A stretch of DNA of 64,000 bases from Bog-375 sp049587755 (GTDB taxonomy: Bacteria; Acidobacteriota; Terriglobia; Bryobacterales; Bryobacteraceae), in contig JBAVEN010000065.1 of the NCBI GenBank assembly GCA_049587755.1, forward strand, positions 62,001 through 126,000, given 5' to 3'. Shown piece after piece: positions 35,330 to 43,954 of the stretch. The notes beneath the pieces are model-generated. The model was not told the DNA's origin. It ran no database searches and was given only the letters and a program-made list of their open reading frames with translations. A program made the translations under genes and the position numbers. Within the stretch, counting starts at the first letter, position 1. Every line of letters starts with the position of its first letter.

Positions 35330-35718
35330 GGCTTGTCCTCCCCGTATTCATCGAGCAGCTTGCGCAGCTCGGCCAATTCGGCAGCCGAAGCCTTCCGCGC
35401 CGCCAGCGCGCCCACCAACAGGCTGCTGGCCGAGCCCGCAAAGGCCCGCTCGAGCAAGTCGCCAGCCAATTGCCGCTGCGTCCATTCACGCGGCCGGCTG
35501 GCGGAATAAATGTGCGCCCGCTGCTTTTCGTCGCGCTTCACCAGGCCCTTCTCGGCCATGATTTGCATCAGCTTCAAGACAGTGGTATAGTGCGCCGGCC
35601 GGCGGCCGGAAATGGCGGAATGAACCTCGCGGACCGTGGCTGGCCCGCGGCTCCAGAGCACCGTCAGGATTTCCAACTCGGCATCGGTCGGCCGCGGCAA
35701 GCCGCTTGATTTTGTCAT
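35326..35718 (-). CDS. BlaI/MecI-family transcriptional repressor
   Basis: A 130-residue winged-helix repressor: RPTDAELEILTVLWSRGPAT, VREVHSAISGRRPAHYTTVL (recognition helix), KLMQIMAEKGLVKRDE and a C-terminal dimerisation helix. BlaI/MecI proteins repress their own operon and are cleaved after activation of the partner M56 protease, which is encoded just downstream with a 4-bp overlap. Genome neighbourhood therefore supports a sensor pair. No beta-lactamase gene lies near, so the output is unknown. Confidence 0.93.
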   Translation of the reverse strand: MTKSSGLPRPTDAELEILTVLWSRGPATVREVHSAISGRRPAHYTTVLKLMQIMAEKGLVKRDEKQRAHIYSASRPREWTQRQLAGDLLERAFAGSASSLLVGALAARKASAAELAELRKLLDEYGEDKP

Positions 35719-35734
35719 CTACGAAGAGCTTACT

Positions 35735-35748
35735 ACGAAAGTGTTCGT
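35735..35748 (-). promoter_or_regulatory. Candidate BlaI-type operator
   Basis: ACGAA-AGTG-TTCGT (35735-35748), a 5-bp inverted repeat located 16 bp upstream of the repressor start on its coding strand. The position is right for autoregulation. The half-site differs from the classical TACA/TGTA core. Confidence 0.4.
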
Positions 35749-35775
35749 TGGTCAAGAAAAAAATCTCGAGACTAT

Positions 35776-35837
35776 GCGCTGCGGTTGACAACCGCAGCGC
35801 GGTCCGACTGGCAATCGGACGCAGCTTACCAAGCTGC
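35776..35837. repeat. Three tandem perfect hairpins between blaI and exosortase
   Basis: GCGCTGCGGTT-GAC-AACCGCAGCGC (35776-35800, 11-bp arms), GTCCGA...TCGGAC (35802-35820, 7-nt loop) and GCAGCTT-ACC-AAGCTGC (35821-35837) follow each other with almost no spacing. The layout resembles the hairpin array at 10632-10737 but the stem sequences differ. It lies in a 218-bp divergent intergenic region. Confidence 0.8.
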
Positions 35838-35936
35838 CCCACAAAGCTGCACGCGCGATTTTCAGCGGAGTGGTTGGTACAGTTGTTATGGAGCGGTTTC
35901 TTTAGAGACCTCGTTCGAACCAGCGCGATTGGCTTC

Positions 35937-36758
35937 ATGCTCTCCGGCAAACATCTCATGGCTTGGGTCCTGGCAGCCGGGGCCTTGCTCATCTGCTACG
36001 CGCCATTCCTGCATGGGATGGCCGATCAGTGGAGCACCGATGAAGACATGAGTCATGGCTTTATCGTGCCTATCGTCGTCCTGTGGGTGGTCTGGCAAGA
36101 GCGCCAGCGGCTGCGAGCCGCGGCCGGGCCGCCCAGCTATTGGGGCATCGCCATTCTGGCGGCAGCAGCCGGACTGCACGCCGCGGCGGCTATTGGCGCG
36201 GGTCTCTTCGCCGGATCGCTCGCGTTCCTGGTTTCGCTTGCCGGCCTGGTGGTGGCGCTGGGCGGCGGCCGCCTGCTTCGCGCTCTGGCGTTTCCCTTCC
36301 TGCTGATGCTGTTCATGCTGCCCAAGCTCGCAATCGTGTATAACCAAACGACGCTGCCCTTGCAGCTTCTGGCCAGCCGGATGGCCGCTTTCGGCCTCAC
36401 CGCGGCCGGCGTGGGCGTGTTGCGCGAAGGCAACATCTTACAGGTCCATGGGCACCAGATCGCCGTGGCGGAGGCGTGCAACGGCATTCGCTACCTGCTG
36501 CCGCTGGGCTTCCTTTCGCTGGTATACGGGCACGTGGTATCTGCGAAGCTACGGACGCGCCTGGCCCTGTTTGTGGCGGTGGTGCCGCTGGCGATTCTGG
36601 TAAACGCCTTGCGGGTCGCCCTGGCGGCGGCCAGCCCGGCGCTTGCGGTTGGCGCCCTTCATATGGTTCTGGGAGGTGTTCTTTTTGTGCTCTGCGTCGG
36701 CGGGCTTGCGGTGGTGCATTGGGTTTCGAACAAAGTCGGGAGACGCGCCCATGCATAA
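35937..36758 (+). CDS. Exosortase (EpsH/Xrt family)
   Basis: A 273-residue integral membrane protein with about eight TM segments, from ATG 35937. The exosortase catalytic triad is present: Cys181 in VAEACNGIRYLLPL, Arg226 in LVNALRVALA and His242 in VGALHMVLGG. The DEDMSHGFIVPIVVLW segment near the N-terminus is also typical. Exosortases process C-terminal PEP-CTERM-like sorting signals, usually with exopolysaccharide genes. None of the secreted proteins here ends in a PEP-CTERM motif. It overlaps the EpsI-type gene by 8 bp. Confidence 0.92.
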   Translation: MLSGKHLMAWVLAAGALLICYAPFLHGMADQWSTDEDMSHGFIVPIVVLWVVWQERQRLRAAAGPPSYWGIAILAAAAGLHAAAAIGAGLFAGSLAFLVSLAGLVVALGGGRLLRALAFPFLLMLFMLPKLAIVYNQTTLPLQLLASRMAAFGLTAAGVGVLREGNILQVHGHQIAVAEACNGIRYLLPLGFLSLVYGHVVSAKLRTRLALFVAVVPLAILVNALRVALAAASPALAVGALHMVLGGVLFVLCVGGLAVVHWVSNKVGRRAHA

Positions 36759-37467
36759 CCCGCCGCCGCTGGTGGCGGCCGCATTCCTCATCGTTCAGGC
36801 AGTTGTGGTCCACTGGATGGCCGGCATGGAGCGTCCTCCCGCAGCGCCGGATCTGGCCGCACTGCCGAGTGTCATAGGGGAGTGGACGGGCATCGCGGAC
36901 TATCCCCTGGCGCAGGATGTGGCAGCGCAATTGAAGGCCGACCGCGTGCTCAGCCGTTCCTATTACGACCGGAAGGCCAACATCTCGGCCGAACTGTTCA
37001 TCGCCTGGTTCCAATCGCAGAGCTCCGGGGAGCGCCAGCCACATTCTCCCAAGGTATGTCTTCCCGGGTCGGGATGGTTTCCGATCTCGACCGGAGACAT
37101 GGAACTCGATACTGCCGATGGCGCGATCACGGTGAACCGCTATATCGTCGCCAACCAGCGAGCGCAGGCGGTGGTCCTGTACTGGTATCAGACGCCGCGG
37201 CGCGTGGTCGCGGGCGAATGGGCAGCCAAACTATGGCTGCTTGTCGACGCCGCGCGCGACCACCGCACCGACACGGCGCTGGTGCGCGTTGTGGTCCCGG
37301 TTCTTCAGCCGGGCGACGGCGCCGCCGTTGCCGCCGCCAGATTTGCCCGCAGCGTTTATCCATTCCTACGGAAGTGTCTGCCGGGCCTCGATGCGAACGC
37401 GATAGGCAGGGCGCCGTCATCACGATGGGCGTCGCCCATGAAAGGACTCGATTCTTCAAGCCAATGA
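36751..37467 (+). CDS. EpsI-type exosortase-associated protein
   Basis: A 238-residue protein with an N-terminal membrane anchor (PPPLVAAAFLIVQAVVVHWM) and an EpsI domain: PSVIGEWTGIADYPLAQDV, AWFQSQSSGERQPHSPKVCL and PGSGWFPIS (the His/Cys motif typical of the family), then LYWYQTPRRVVAGEWAAKLW. Such proteins accompany exosortases and are often fused to them. It overlaps exosortase by 8 bp and the following aminotransferase by 4 bp. Its role in signal processing is not settled. Confidence 0.9.
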   Translation: MHNPPPLVAAAFLIVQAVVVHWMAGMERPPAAPDLAALPSVIGEWTGIADYPLAQDVAAQLKADRVLSRSYYDRKANISAELFIAWFQSQSSGERQPHSPKVCLPGSGWFPISTGDMELDTADGAITVNRYIVANQRAQAVVLYWYQTPRRVVAGEWAAKLWLLVDAARDHRTDTALVRVVVPVLQPGDGAAVAAARFARSVYPFLRKCLPGLDANAIGRAPSSRWASPMKGLDSSSQ

Positions 37468-38606
37468 CCAACCAGCCTGTGAAGGAGCAGGAACTTCCGC
37501 TTTGGGAACGCTATGCGGACCAGTTTCCGGTTCGCCGGAATCTGATTTACCTCAACCATGCTGCTGTGGCCCCGTTGGTGAAGCCGGCAGCGGAGGCTAT
37601 GCAGAACCTGGCCGACGACTGTGCCCGCTTCGGCAGCTTGCATTACGACCAATGGATGAGCGCCTATGAAGGCCTGCGCGACGCGGCGGCGCGACTGATC
37701 AACGCCGACCGTTCGGAGATGGCGTTGGTGAAGAACACGTCGGAGGGAATCGCGACGGTGGCGCTGGGCCTCGATTGGAAGCCTGGTGATCGCGTGGTCG
37801 GTTTTCGCGAGGAGTTCCCCGCCAACTTCTACCCATGGAAACGATTGGAAACTAAGGGGGTTGAAGTCACCTGGCTGAGCGTTACCGACCCCCTGGAGCA
37901 GATTGAGCAGGCTTGCCGCGGCGCACGTCTGCTGGCCATCAGCTTCGTGCAATTCCTGTCGGGCTATCGGGCTCCGATTCAAGCAATCGGTGAAATCTGC
38001 TGGCGTAACAACTGCATTTTTCTGGTGGATGCCATTCAAGGCTTGGGCGCATTTCCGGTCGATGTGCGGGCCTGCCATATCGACGCCTTGGCGGCCGATG
38101 GACATAAGTGGCTGTTGGGTCCGGAAGGCTGCGGCATTCTCTATATTCGTCAAGCACTTCAGGACCGGATTGAGCCCGTGGAATTCGGCTGGACGAACGT
38201 CGCGGGGTATGCGGATTACGGCTCCCGGGACATGACGTTGCGGCCGGATGCGGGCCGGTACGAGTGCGGTACGTTAAATACTGTTGGATGTTTTGGTTTA
38301 AAGGCGGCAATTGAGTTTTTGCTTGAAGTCGGCCTCGGAAAAATCGCCCCGATTGTCCAATTTCTCGCCGACCGTATCGCAGCCGGAGTCGAGACGCGCG
38401 GCTACCAGGTGATGGGGGATCGAACACCTGCAAGTGGCTCTGGAATCGTCAGCTTCCGCAAGCCTGGCCTGGAAGCTCCGCTGATTGTGCGGCGCCTGCG
38501 GGAGGCCGGAATCTCCTGTGCTCCGCGAGCCGGTTGGGTGCGCACATCTCCCCATTTCTATATCAGCCCGGATGATATCGACCGCATGTTGAGTGAACTG
38601 CCTTAA
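37464..38606 (+). CDS. Class V PLP-dependent aminotransferase/desulfurase-like enzyme
   Basis: A 380-residue fold-type I PLP enzyme. ATG 37464 lies within ATGA, overlapping the EpsI-type stop. Motifs: NLIYLNHAAVAPL near the N-terminus, the PLP-ring Asp189 in FLVDAIQGLGAFPVD, and Lys215 in AADGHKWLLGPEGCGILY. It resembles isopenicillin-N-epimerase or cysteine-desulfurase-like proteins; the exact substrate is unknown. Its tight coupling to the exosortase pair hints that it modifies a sugar or peptide in the same envelope pathway (inference). Confidence 0.85.
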   Translation: MTNQPVKEQELPLWERYADQFPVRRNLIYLNHAAVAPLVKPAAEAMQNLADDCARFGSLHYDQWMSAYEGLRDAAARLINADRSEMALVKNTSEGIATVALGLDWKPGDRVVGFREEFPANFYPWKRLETKGVEVTWLSVTDPLEQIEQACRGARLLAISFVQFLSGYRAPIQAIGEICWRNNCIFLVDAIQGLGAFPVDVRACHIDALAADGHKWLLGPEGCGILYIRQALQDRIEPVEFGWTNVAGYADYGSRDMTLRPDAGRYECGTLNTVGCFGLKAAIEFLLEVGLGKIAPIVQFLADRIAAGVETRGYQVMGDRTPASGSGIVSFRKPGLEAPLIVRRLREAGISCAPRAGWVRTSPHFYISPDDIDRMLSELP

Positions 38607-38625
38607 GCGGTCGCGACGGTCCGAG

Positions 38626-39804
38626 CTACGCCAATGCCTGGTCGAGGTCGGCGATGATGTCTTCGGCGGCTTCGATACCGACGGAAAGCCGCACCAGGTT
38701 GTCGCGGATGCCGACGCGCTCGCGGTGCTTGGGGGCGAGGTCGCGGTGCGAGCTCATGGCCGGGTAAAGGATCATGCTGTGCACGTCGCCGAGCGAAGTG
38801 GCGCGCACCACCAACTGCAGCCGGTCCAGAAATTGGAAGATTTCAGGCCGGCCGGCATCGCGAATCTCGAAGCTGACCATGGCGCCATAGAGACCGGCGG
38901 CGAATAAGCGGCGAATCGCGCCGGCGTCGGGATGCGCCGGGTCGCCGGGGAAGTGAACCCGTTCCACCTTGGGGTGGCCGCCTAGCCAGGACGCCACCCG
39001 GCAGGCGTTGGCGCACTGCCGCTCCATGCGCAGCGGGAAGGTCTTGATGCCACGCATGGCGAGGTAGCTCTCAAACGGCCCGAGTAGCGGGCCAACTACG
39101 CGCGCCAGCGTGCGCAAGGCGTCATAGTGCGCGGCATCGGTTACCACGGCACCGCCCAAAACATCGCCGTGCCCGGCCAGATACTTGGTGAGGCTATGCA
39201 CCGAAAAGCTGGCACCCAGGTCGAGCGGCCGCACGATCAGCGGCGTGGCGAATGTGTTATCGACCACCAGGGCGGCGCCGGCGGCGCGCGCGATTTCGGC
39301 GATCTTGTCGATCTCGCCCACGCGCAGCAGCGGATTCGAGACGGTCTCAATCAGGATGCAACCGGGCCTGGCCTGGCTGACTGCGGCTCCTAGCGCGTCC
39401 AGGTCGCAGGCATCGGCGAAACGCACCTCCACGCCGCGCGGTTCCAGCACATTCAACAACAGCTTGATGGACGCGCCGTAGAGGGCTTCGGCCGCCACGA
39501 TGGTCTTGCGCCGCTCGGTGAGCGCGGTTTCGACCGCGAGTTCGAGCGCAGCCATTCCCGAGGCGCATGCCAGAGCGCCGCGGCCTCCTTCGAGGGCTGT
39601 AATCAGCTCTTCCAGCGCCGCCGCCGTGGGGTTGTCGTAGCGGGCGTAACAGTAGCCGGCCTGCTGCATGCCGAAGACGCGATCCAGCTCTTCCGTGGTT
39701 TCGTAGAAAAAGCTCGAGGCTGTGTAAATGGGTACCGTCACCGGAATCGCGCCGGGAGCCTTGCGCCGGTCGCCCGCGTGAACGGCCTGGGTCTGAATCT
39801 TCAT
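38626..39804 (-). CDS. Cys/Met-metabolism PLP enzyme (cystathionine gamma-synthase / methionine gamma-lyase family)
   Basis: A 392-residue PLP enzyme. It has YARYDNPTAAALEELI, the PLP Asp182 in LVVDNTFATPLI, the Schiff-base Lys207 in SVHSLTKYLAGHGDVLGG, and NLVRLSVGIEAAEDIIADLD at the end. Family members make cystathionine, transfer sulfide to homoserine esters or cleave methionine; sequence does not choose among them. It lies 2 bp after cysS on the same strand, which ties it to cysteine use. The corrinoid operon that starts 0.4 kb beyond cysS also contains a homocysteine methyltransferase. Confidence 0.88.
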   Translation of the reverse strand: MKIQTQAVHAGDRRKAPGAIPVTVPIYTASSFFYETTEELDRVFGMQQAGYCYARYDNPTAAALEELITALEGGRGALACASGMAALELAVETALTERRKTIVAAEALYGASIKLLLNVLEPRGVEVRFADACDLDALGAAVSQARPGCILIETVSNPLLRVGEIDKIAEIARAAGAALVVDNTFATPLIVRPLDLGASFSVHSLTKYLAGHGDVLGGAVVTDAAHYDALRTLARVVGPLLGPFESYLAMRGIKTFPLRMERQCANACRVASWLGGHPKVERVHFPGDPAHPDAGAIRRLFAAGLYGAMVSFEIRDAGRPEIFQFLDRLQLVVRATSLGDVHSMILYPAMSSHRDLAPKHRERVGIRDNLVRLSVGIEAAEDIIADLDQALA

Positions 39805-39806
39805 GG

Positions 39807-41207
39807 CTATTTCCTTTTCCAGCGCGCTCCGGACTTAGTGTCTTCGAGAATGGTCCCTTGCGCCAACAACTGGTCGCGAATCTGATCGGCGCGGGCGAAC
39901 TGGCGTGCTTTCCTGGCGGCTTCCCGTTCGGCGATCAGCGCCTCGATTTCGGAATCGGAGATGCTGCTGGCCGAGCCGCTGGGTTGGAGCACGTCGAACA
40001 CGGCATCGAACTGCTCGAACAGGCGCTCCGCCGCCGCCCGGTTATCGGCCCCGAACTGGCCCGCATCCATGGCGCTGTTGGCGTCGTGGGCGTACTCGAA
40101 TACCGCCGCCAGCGCCTCAGCGGTGTTCAGGTCGTCGTCCAGGCTGTCGATGAAAGCCTGCGCGGCGGCTTCGGTGCGTGCCGCCATCCGCTCATTGCCG
40201 CCTTCCGGGAACTTATCCGTATCCAGCCGCAGTTTGAAGTTGCGCAGCCTCTCGATGGACATCTGCGCCGCCTGCAGGCCGTCGAAAGTGAAGTTCAACG
40301 ATTTGCGGTAGGGCACCGAGGCCAGCAAATAGCGAATGGCCTCCGGCCGGTAGCCGCGCGCGATGAGATCGCGGAGGGTGAAATAATTGCCGAGCGACTT
40401 GGCCATCTTCTGGCCTTCCACCATCAGAAACTCGGCGTGCAGCCAAAAGCGCGAAAACGGTTTGCCAGTGAGAGACTCCGATTGGGCAATCTCATTTTCG
40501 TGATGCGGAAAAATCAGGTCGACTCCGCCGGCGTGTATGTCGAGCGTCTCGCCCAGGTACTTGATGGCCATCACGGAGCACTCGATATGCCAGCCGGGCC
40601 GGCCCGGCCCGATCGGGGTGTTCCAACTGGTTTCGCCCTCTTTGGGCGCCTTCCAGAGCGCGAAGTCGCGCGCGTCGGCCTTTTCGTATTCATCCACGTC
40701 AACGCGCGCGCCGGCCAGGTTGCCGCTGAAATCGTTGTGGGAAAGCTTGCCGTAGCCCGCGAAGGTGGCGATGCGGAAGTAAATCGAGCCGTCGCTGATG
40801 TAGGTGTGCTGGCCGGCGGTGAGGCCCGCGATGGCATCCGCCATATCGCCGATGTGGTCGGTGGCTTTCACCAGGTGCTCGGCCCGCTCCAGACGCAGCG
40901 TGGCGCAGTCCTCCAGAAACGCCTGCGTGTACACGGCTGTGTATTCGCTCAGGCTCTTCTTTTCGGCCGCCGCGTTGCGGATGATCTTGTCGTCCACGTC
41001 GGTGATGTTCATGACGTGATTCAGGCCATAGCCGCTGGCCTTCAGCCACCGCCGCAGAATGTCGACGAAGGTGAACGTGCGGAAATTGCCGATGTGGGCG
41101 TAGCTGTAGACGGTGGGACCGCAGGTGTACAGGCGCACCGTATTGTCGCGCGCCGCGTGGAATTCCTCGACGCGCTGCGAAAGGGTGTTATAAAAGCGCA
41201 GCGCCAT
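39807..41207 (-). CDS. cysS: Cysteinyl-tRNA synthetase
   Basis: A 466-residue class I synthetase. It shows the zinc Cys29 and TCGPTVYSYAHIGNFRTF (HIGH-type 38-41), WHIECSVMAIKYLG with the second zinc Cys, HHENEIAQ, and the KMSKS-type EGQKMAKSLGNYF. The C-terminal IEALIAEREAARKARQFARA anticodon-binding helix is complete. It charges tRNA-Cys in the cytoplasm. It is followed by a PLP gene 2 bp downstream. Confidence 0.97.
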   Translation of the reverse strand: MALRFYNTLSQRVEEFHAARDNTVRLYTCGPTVYSYAHIGNFRTFTFVDILRRWLKASGYGLNHVMNITDVDDKIIRNAAAEKKSLSEYTAVYTQAFLEDCATLRLERAEHLVKATDHIGDMADAIAGLTAGQHTYISDGSIYFRIATFAGYGKLSHNDFSGNLAGARVDVDEYEKADARDFALWKAPKEGETSWNTPIGPGRPGWHIECSVMAIKYLGETLDIHAGGVDLIFPHHENEIAQSESLTGKPFSRFWLHAEFLMVEGQKMAKSLGNYFTLRDLIARGYRPEAIRYLLASVPYRKSLNFTFDGLQAAQMSIERLRNFKLRLDTDKFPEGGNERMAARTEAAAQAFIDSLDDDLNTAEALAAVFEYAHDANSAMDAGQFGADNRAAAERLFEQFDAVFDVLQPSGSASSISDSEIEALIAEREAARKARQFARADQIRDQLLAQGTILEDTKSGARWKRK

Positions 41208-41315
41208 AATTGCAGGGAAATTTCATCGTAGCAGAGGCCGCCCAATTCAGCGGTGGCTTCAAAAACCGGGTCTGAGCGCGCCCGCCGGCACGGGGGACGG
41301 GTATCGGAGAGCGTC

Positions 41316-41549
41316 CTAGGGGAAATACCAGATGCTGATCGGGTTTTGATCGAATTCATCCTGGCGGTTCCACGAGACAAACAGTTTCGTATTGTCGCTG
41401 ATGTTGTCATCGAGGCGGACCCACAACTCGAACCGATTTACCTCGTAGTCTTGTGTGAAGTAAGTGTTGTAGCCGCTCGCTGGATCCGGCTGCGAGAGCT
41501 TCGTCGAACGGGGGGCCGCGGGAGGAGCAGATTTAGTTGTAGCGTCAAA
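41316..41549 (-). pseudogene. C-terminal remnant of an outer-membrane (TonB-dependent-receptor-like) protein
   Basis: A minus-strand frame open from 41549 to a TAG at 41318-41316, without any start codon. The residues run ASGYNTYFTQDYEVNRFELW, then VRLDDNISDNTKLFVSWNRQ and DEFDQNPISIWYFP. Alternating polar/aromatic strands of this sort are those of the beta-barrel of Acidobacterial TonB-dependent receptors. The upstream part is missing, so it is read as the stub of a deleted gene at the junction between cysS and the corrinoid operon. The assignment rests on pattern only. Confidence 0.5.
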
Positions 41550-41584
41550 CTATATGAGTGCAGTAAAGTTGTACCATAGGGCCG

Positions 41585-42829
41585 ATGCAGATTCGCGACA
41601 TTCGAGCCACCACGGTGACGGTTCCGCTGGAGGCTCCGCTGCGCCACGCCAATGGCTGCCACTGGGGCCGCTTCGTGCGGACCATTGTGGAAGTGGAGAC
41701 CGACAACGGGCTGATCGGTCTGGGTGAAATGGGCGGCGGCGGCGAATCCGCCGAAGCCGTGTTCCGGGCGCTGAAAGCCAGCCTGGTGGGACACGATCCG
41801 GCGCGCCTGGAGGAAATGCGTTTTCGCATTGCCAATCCCACGGCGTCGCTGTACAACAACCGGACACAGGTGCTGGCAGCTCTCGAATTCGCCTGCCTCG
41901 ATATCCTGGGCCAGTCCTGGGGCGTGCCGGTCTCGGAAATTCTGGGTGGCCGCTTGCGCGACCGCGTCCGTTTCGCCACCTACGTTTTCTTTCGCTACCC
42001 GGATCCGCGCAGCGGCGCGGGCGAGGTCCGCACCATCGACCAGGTGATTCGCCAGACGGGCGAATGGAAGCGGCGCTTCGGTTTTTCCACTCACAAACTG
42101 AAGGCTGGGGTATTTCCGCCGGATTATGAGCTGGAAGTTTACCGCGCGCTGGCCGCCGCTTTTCCCGGCGATTCCTTGCGCTTCGACCCCAACGGCGTGT
42201 GGAGCGTGGAACAGGCCATCCGCTTCGGCCAGGCGATAGCGGGCCTTCGCAACGACTATCTGGAGGACCCAGTCTTCGGTTTAAACGGCATGCGGCGAAC
42301 GCGGCAAATGATTCGGGTGCCACTGGCCACCAACACCGTGGTAGTGAACTTCGAGCAACTGGCCGCCAACGCGCTCGATACCGCGGTGGATGTGATTCTG
42401 CTGGATACCACATTCTGGGGCGGGATACGGGCGTGCGTGAAAGCAGCCGCGGTGTGCGACACGTTTCAGTTGGGGGTCGCCGTGCATTCCTCGGGCGAAC
42501 TGGGAATTCAACTTGCAACGATGTTGCATCTGGGCGCGGTGATCCCGAATCTCTCGTTCGCCGCCGATGCGCACTATCATCATCTGACCGATGACATCAT
42601 CGAAGGCGGCTTGATGCATTACGAATGCGGCGCCATCCGCGTGCCCGAAGGCCCCGGCCTGGGCGTGCGCCTCAACCGCGAGAAACTGCGCGAGTACAGC
42701 GAACTATACCGGCGGTTGGGAGGCTACCCATATGACCAGGACCCGGCGCGTCCCGGTTGGGCGCCGACGGTTCCCAACGACCGCTGGGCCGACCCGGCCG
42801 ATGACCGTCCGGTGGAGATTCCATGTTGA
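41585..42829 (+). CDS. Enolase-superfamily sugar-acid dehydratase (glucarate-dehydratase-like)
   Basis: A 414-residue enzyme with the mandelate-racemase/enolase layout. Catalytic Lys171/Lys173 in STHKLKAGV, metal ligands Asp201 in RFDPNGVW, Glu227 in YLEDPVF and Asn250 in LATNTVVV, and general-base His301 in VAVHSSGELG are all in place. The pattern follows glucarate dehydratase, which removes water from a C6 aldaric or uronic acid. It is the first gene of the co-directional corrinoid/GH67 operon, 52 bp ahead of the methyltransferase. It could act on the sugar acid once demethylated and oxidised (inference). Confidence 0.85.
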   Translation: MQIRDIRATTVTVPLEAPLRHANGCHWGRFVRTIVEVETDNGLIGLGEMGGGGESAEAVFRALKASLVGHDPARLEEMRFRIANPTASLYNNRTQVLAALEFACLDILGQSWGVPVSEILGGRLRDRVRFATYVFFRYPDPRSGAGEVRTIDQVIRQTGEWKRRFGFSTHKLKAGVFPPDYELEVYRALAAAFPGDSLRFDPNGVWSVEQAIRFGQAIAGLRNDYLEDPVFGLNGMRRTRQMIRVPLATNTVVVNFEQLAANALDTAVDVILLDTTFWGGIRACVKAAAVCDTFQLGVAVHSSGELGIQLATMLHLGAVIPNLSFAADAHYHHLTDDIIEGGLMHYECGAIRVPEGPGLGVRLNREKLREYSELYRRLGGYPYDQDPARPGWAPTVPNDRWADPADDRPVEIPC

Positions 42830-42880
42830 GCCGATGGGCCGAGGTGCGCCGGCAATGGATTGCAATGAATAGAGAGTGCC

Positions 42881-43954
42881 ATGCTGCCAGAACAATGGGA
42901 AACATTTAAGAAAGCCGCCCGTCTCGAAAGACTCGACAAGATCCCGATCGCGTTGATCGTCGACAGCCCGTGGATTCCGGGTTACCTCGGCATCAAACAC
43001 CTCGACTACTACCTTGATCGCGAAGTCTGGTTTGAGGCCAACCTGAAGATCATGCGCGAGTTTCCGGACATCATCTTCATCCCATCCTGGTGGATGGAGT
43101 ATGGGATGGCGGCCGAACCCTCGGTGCTCGGAGCGAAGATCAAGTTCTGGCAGGACAATACCCCGAGCGAATACCACACGCTGTATCACCTGGAAGATAT
43201 CGATCAGTTCCCGGAATACGAAGTGGAGGCGGACGCTTTCGCGGCGCTGACGTTGCACCGCATCGGCATGGAGCGCCAGCGCATTCTGGACCACGGCTAC
43301 ATCTTGCCCATGGTGACCTCCCGGGGGCCGCTGTGCACGGCCGGATTCGTGCGCGGCACCACGCATTTCATGATCGACCTGGTGGAGAATCCGGAGGGCG
43401 CGCACAAGCTGATCGACCTGTGCACTCGAGTGGTGATCGATTGGCTCAAGGCGCAGCACAAGGCGATGGGCGATACGGTGGAGGGCATTTTTATCCTCGA
43501 TGACATCGTGGGCTTCATCAACGAGGAACATTACCAGGAGTTCGCGCATCCCTATTTGAAGCGGATTTGCGATGCGTTTCCGGCGGACTGGGTGAAGCTC
43601 TACCACAACGACGCCGAGGTGGATGCCTGTCTCGACCACCTGCCGGATGCGGGCTTCAACATGCTGAATTGGGGCAAACAGCGCAACATTCGCGAAGTGA
43701 AGCGGCGGGTGGGCAAGAGAATGTGCCTGATGGGCAATGTGAATCCGCTGGAGATCGCGGTTCGCGGAACGCCTGAGGAAGTGAAGGAAGCGACGCTCGA
43801 TGTGCTCGAAGGCTCCGAGGGCGAGGGCATCGTTTTATCGGTGGGTGGGGGAGTGAGTCCGGGCATGCCGCGTGCCAACATCGTGGCCATGCTGGAGGCG
43901 CTCGAGGAATTCAACGCAGGCCGCACGGGCGGCAATGGGGCGCGGCATGGTTGA
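42881..43954 (+). CDS. UroD/MtaA-family corrinoid methyltransferase
   Basis: A 357-residue protein of the uroporphyrinogen-decarboxylase superfamily, of the type that moves methyl groups to or from corrinoid proteins: FIPSWWMEYGMAAEPSVLGA, FILDDIVGFINEEHYQEF, VKLYHNDAEVDACLDHLPD (His242), MGNVNPLEIAVRGTPEEVK and VLSVGGGVSPGMPRANI. The MtaA-like His-x-Cys zinc motif is not complete here (HND). A true heme-pathway HemE is unlikely given the context: the stop overlaps the corrinoid-protein start by 8 bp, so the two act as partners. It is the candidate demethylase of the cluster. Confidence 0.85.
   Translation: MLPEQWETFKKAARLERLDKIPIALIVDSPWIPGYLGIKHLDYYLDREVWFEANLKIMREFPDIIFIPSWWMEYGMAAEPSVLGAKIKFWQDNTPSEYHTLYHLEDIDQFPEYEVEADAFAALTLHRIGMERQRILDHGYILPMVTSRGPLCTAGFVRGTTHFMIDLVENPEGAHKLIDLCTRVVIDWLKAQHKAMGDTVEGIFILDDIVGFINEEHYQEFAHPYLKRICDAFPADWVKLYHNDAEVDACLDHLPDAGFNMLNWGKQRNIREVKRRVGKRMCLMGNVNPLEIAVRGTPEEVKEATLDVLEGSEGEGIVLSVGGGVSPGMPRANIVAMLEALEEFNAGRTGGNGARHG

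Noticed and set aside
41208..41584. Cobalamin riboswitch ahead of the corrinoid operon
   Set aside because: No B12-box-like sequence or matching structure seen; the stretch is better explained as a coding remnant.
42881..43954. Heme-pathway uroporphyrinogen decarboxylase (HemE)
   Set aside because: Coupled to a corrinoid protein and activator, no other heme genes near, and sequence pattern fits the methyltransferase branch.
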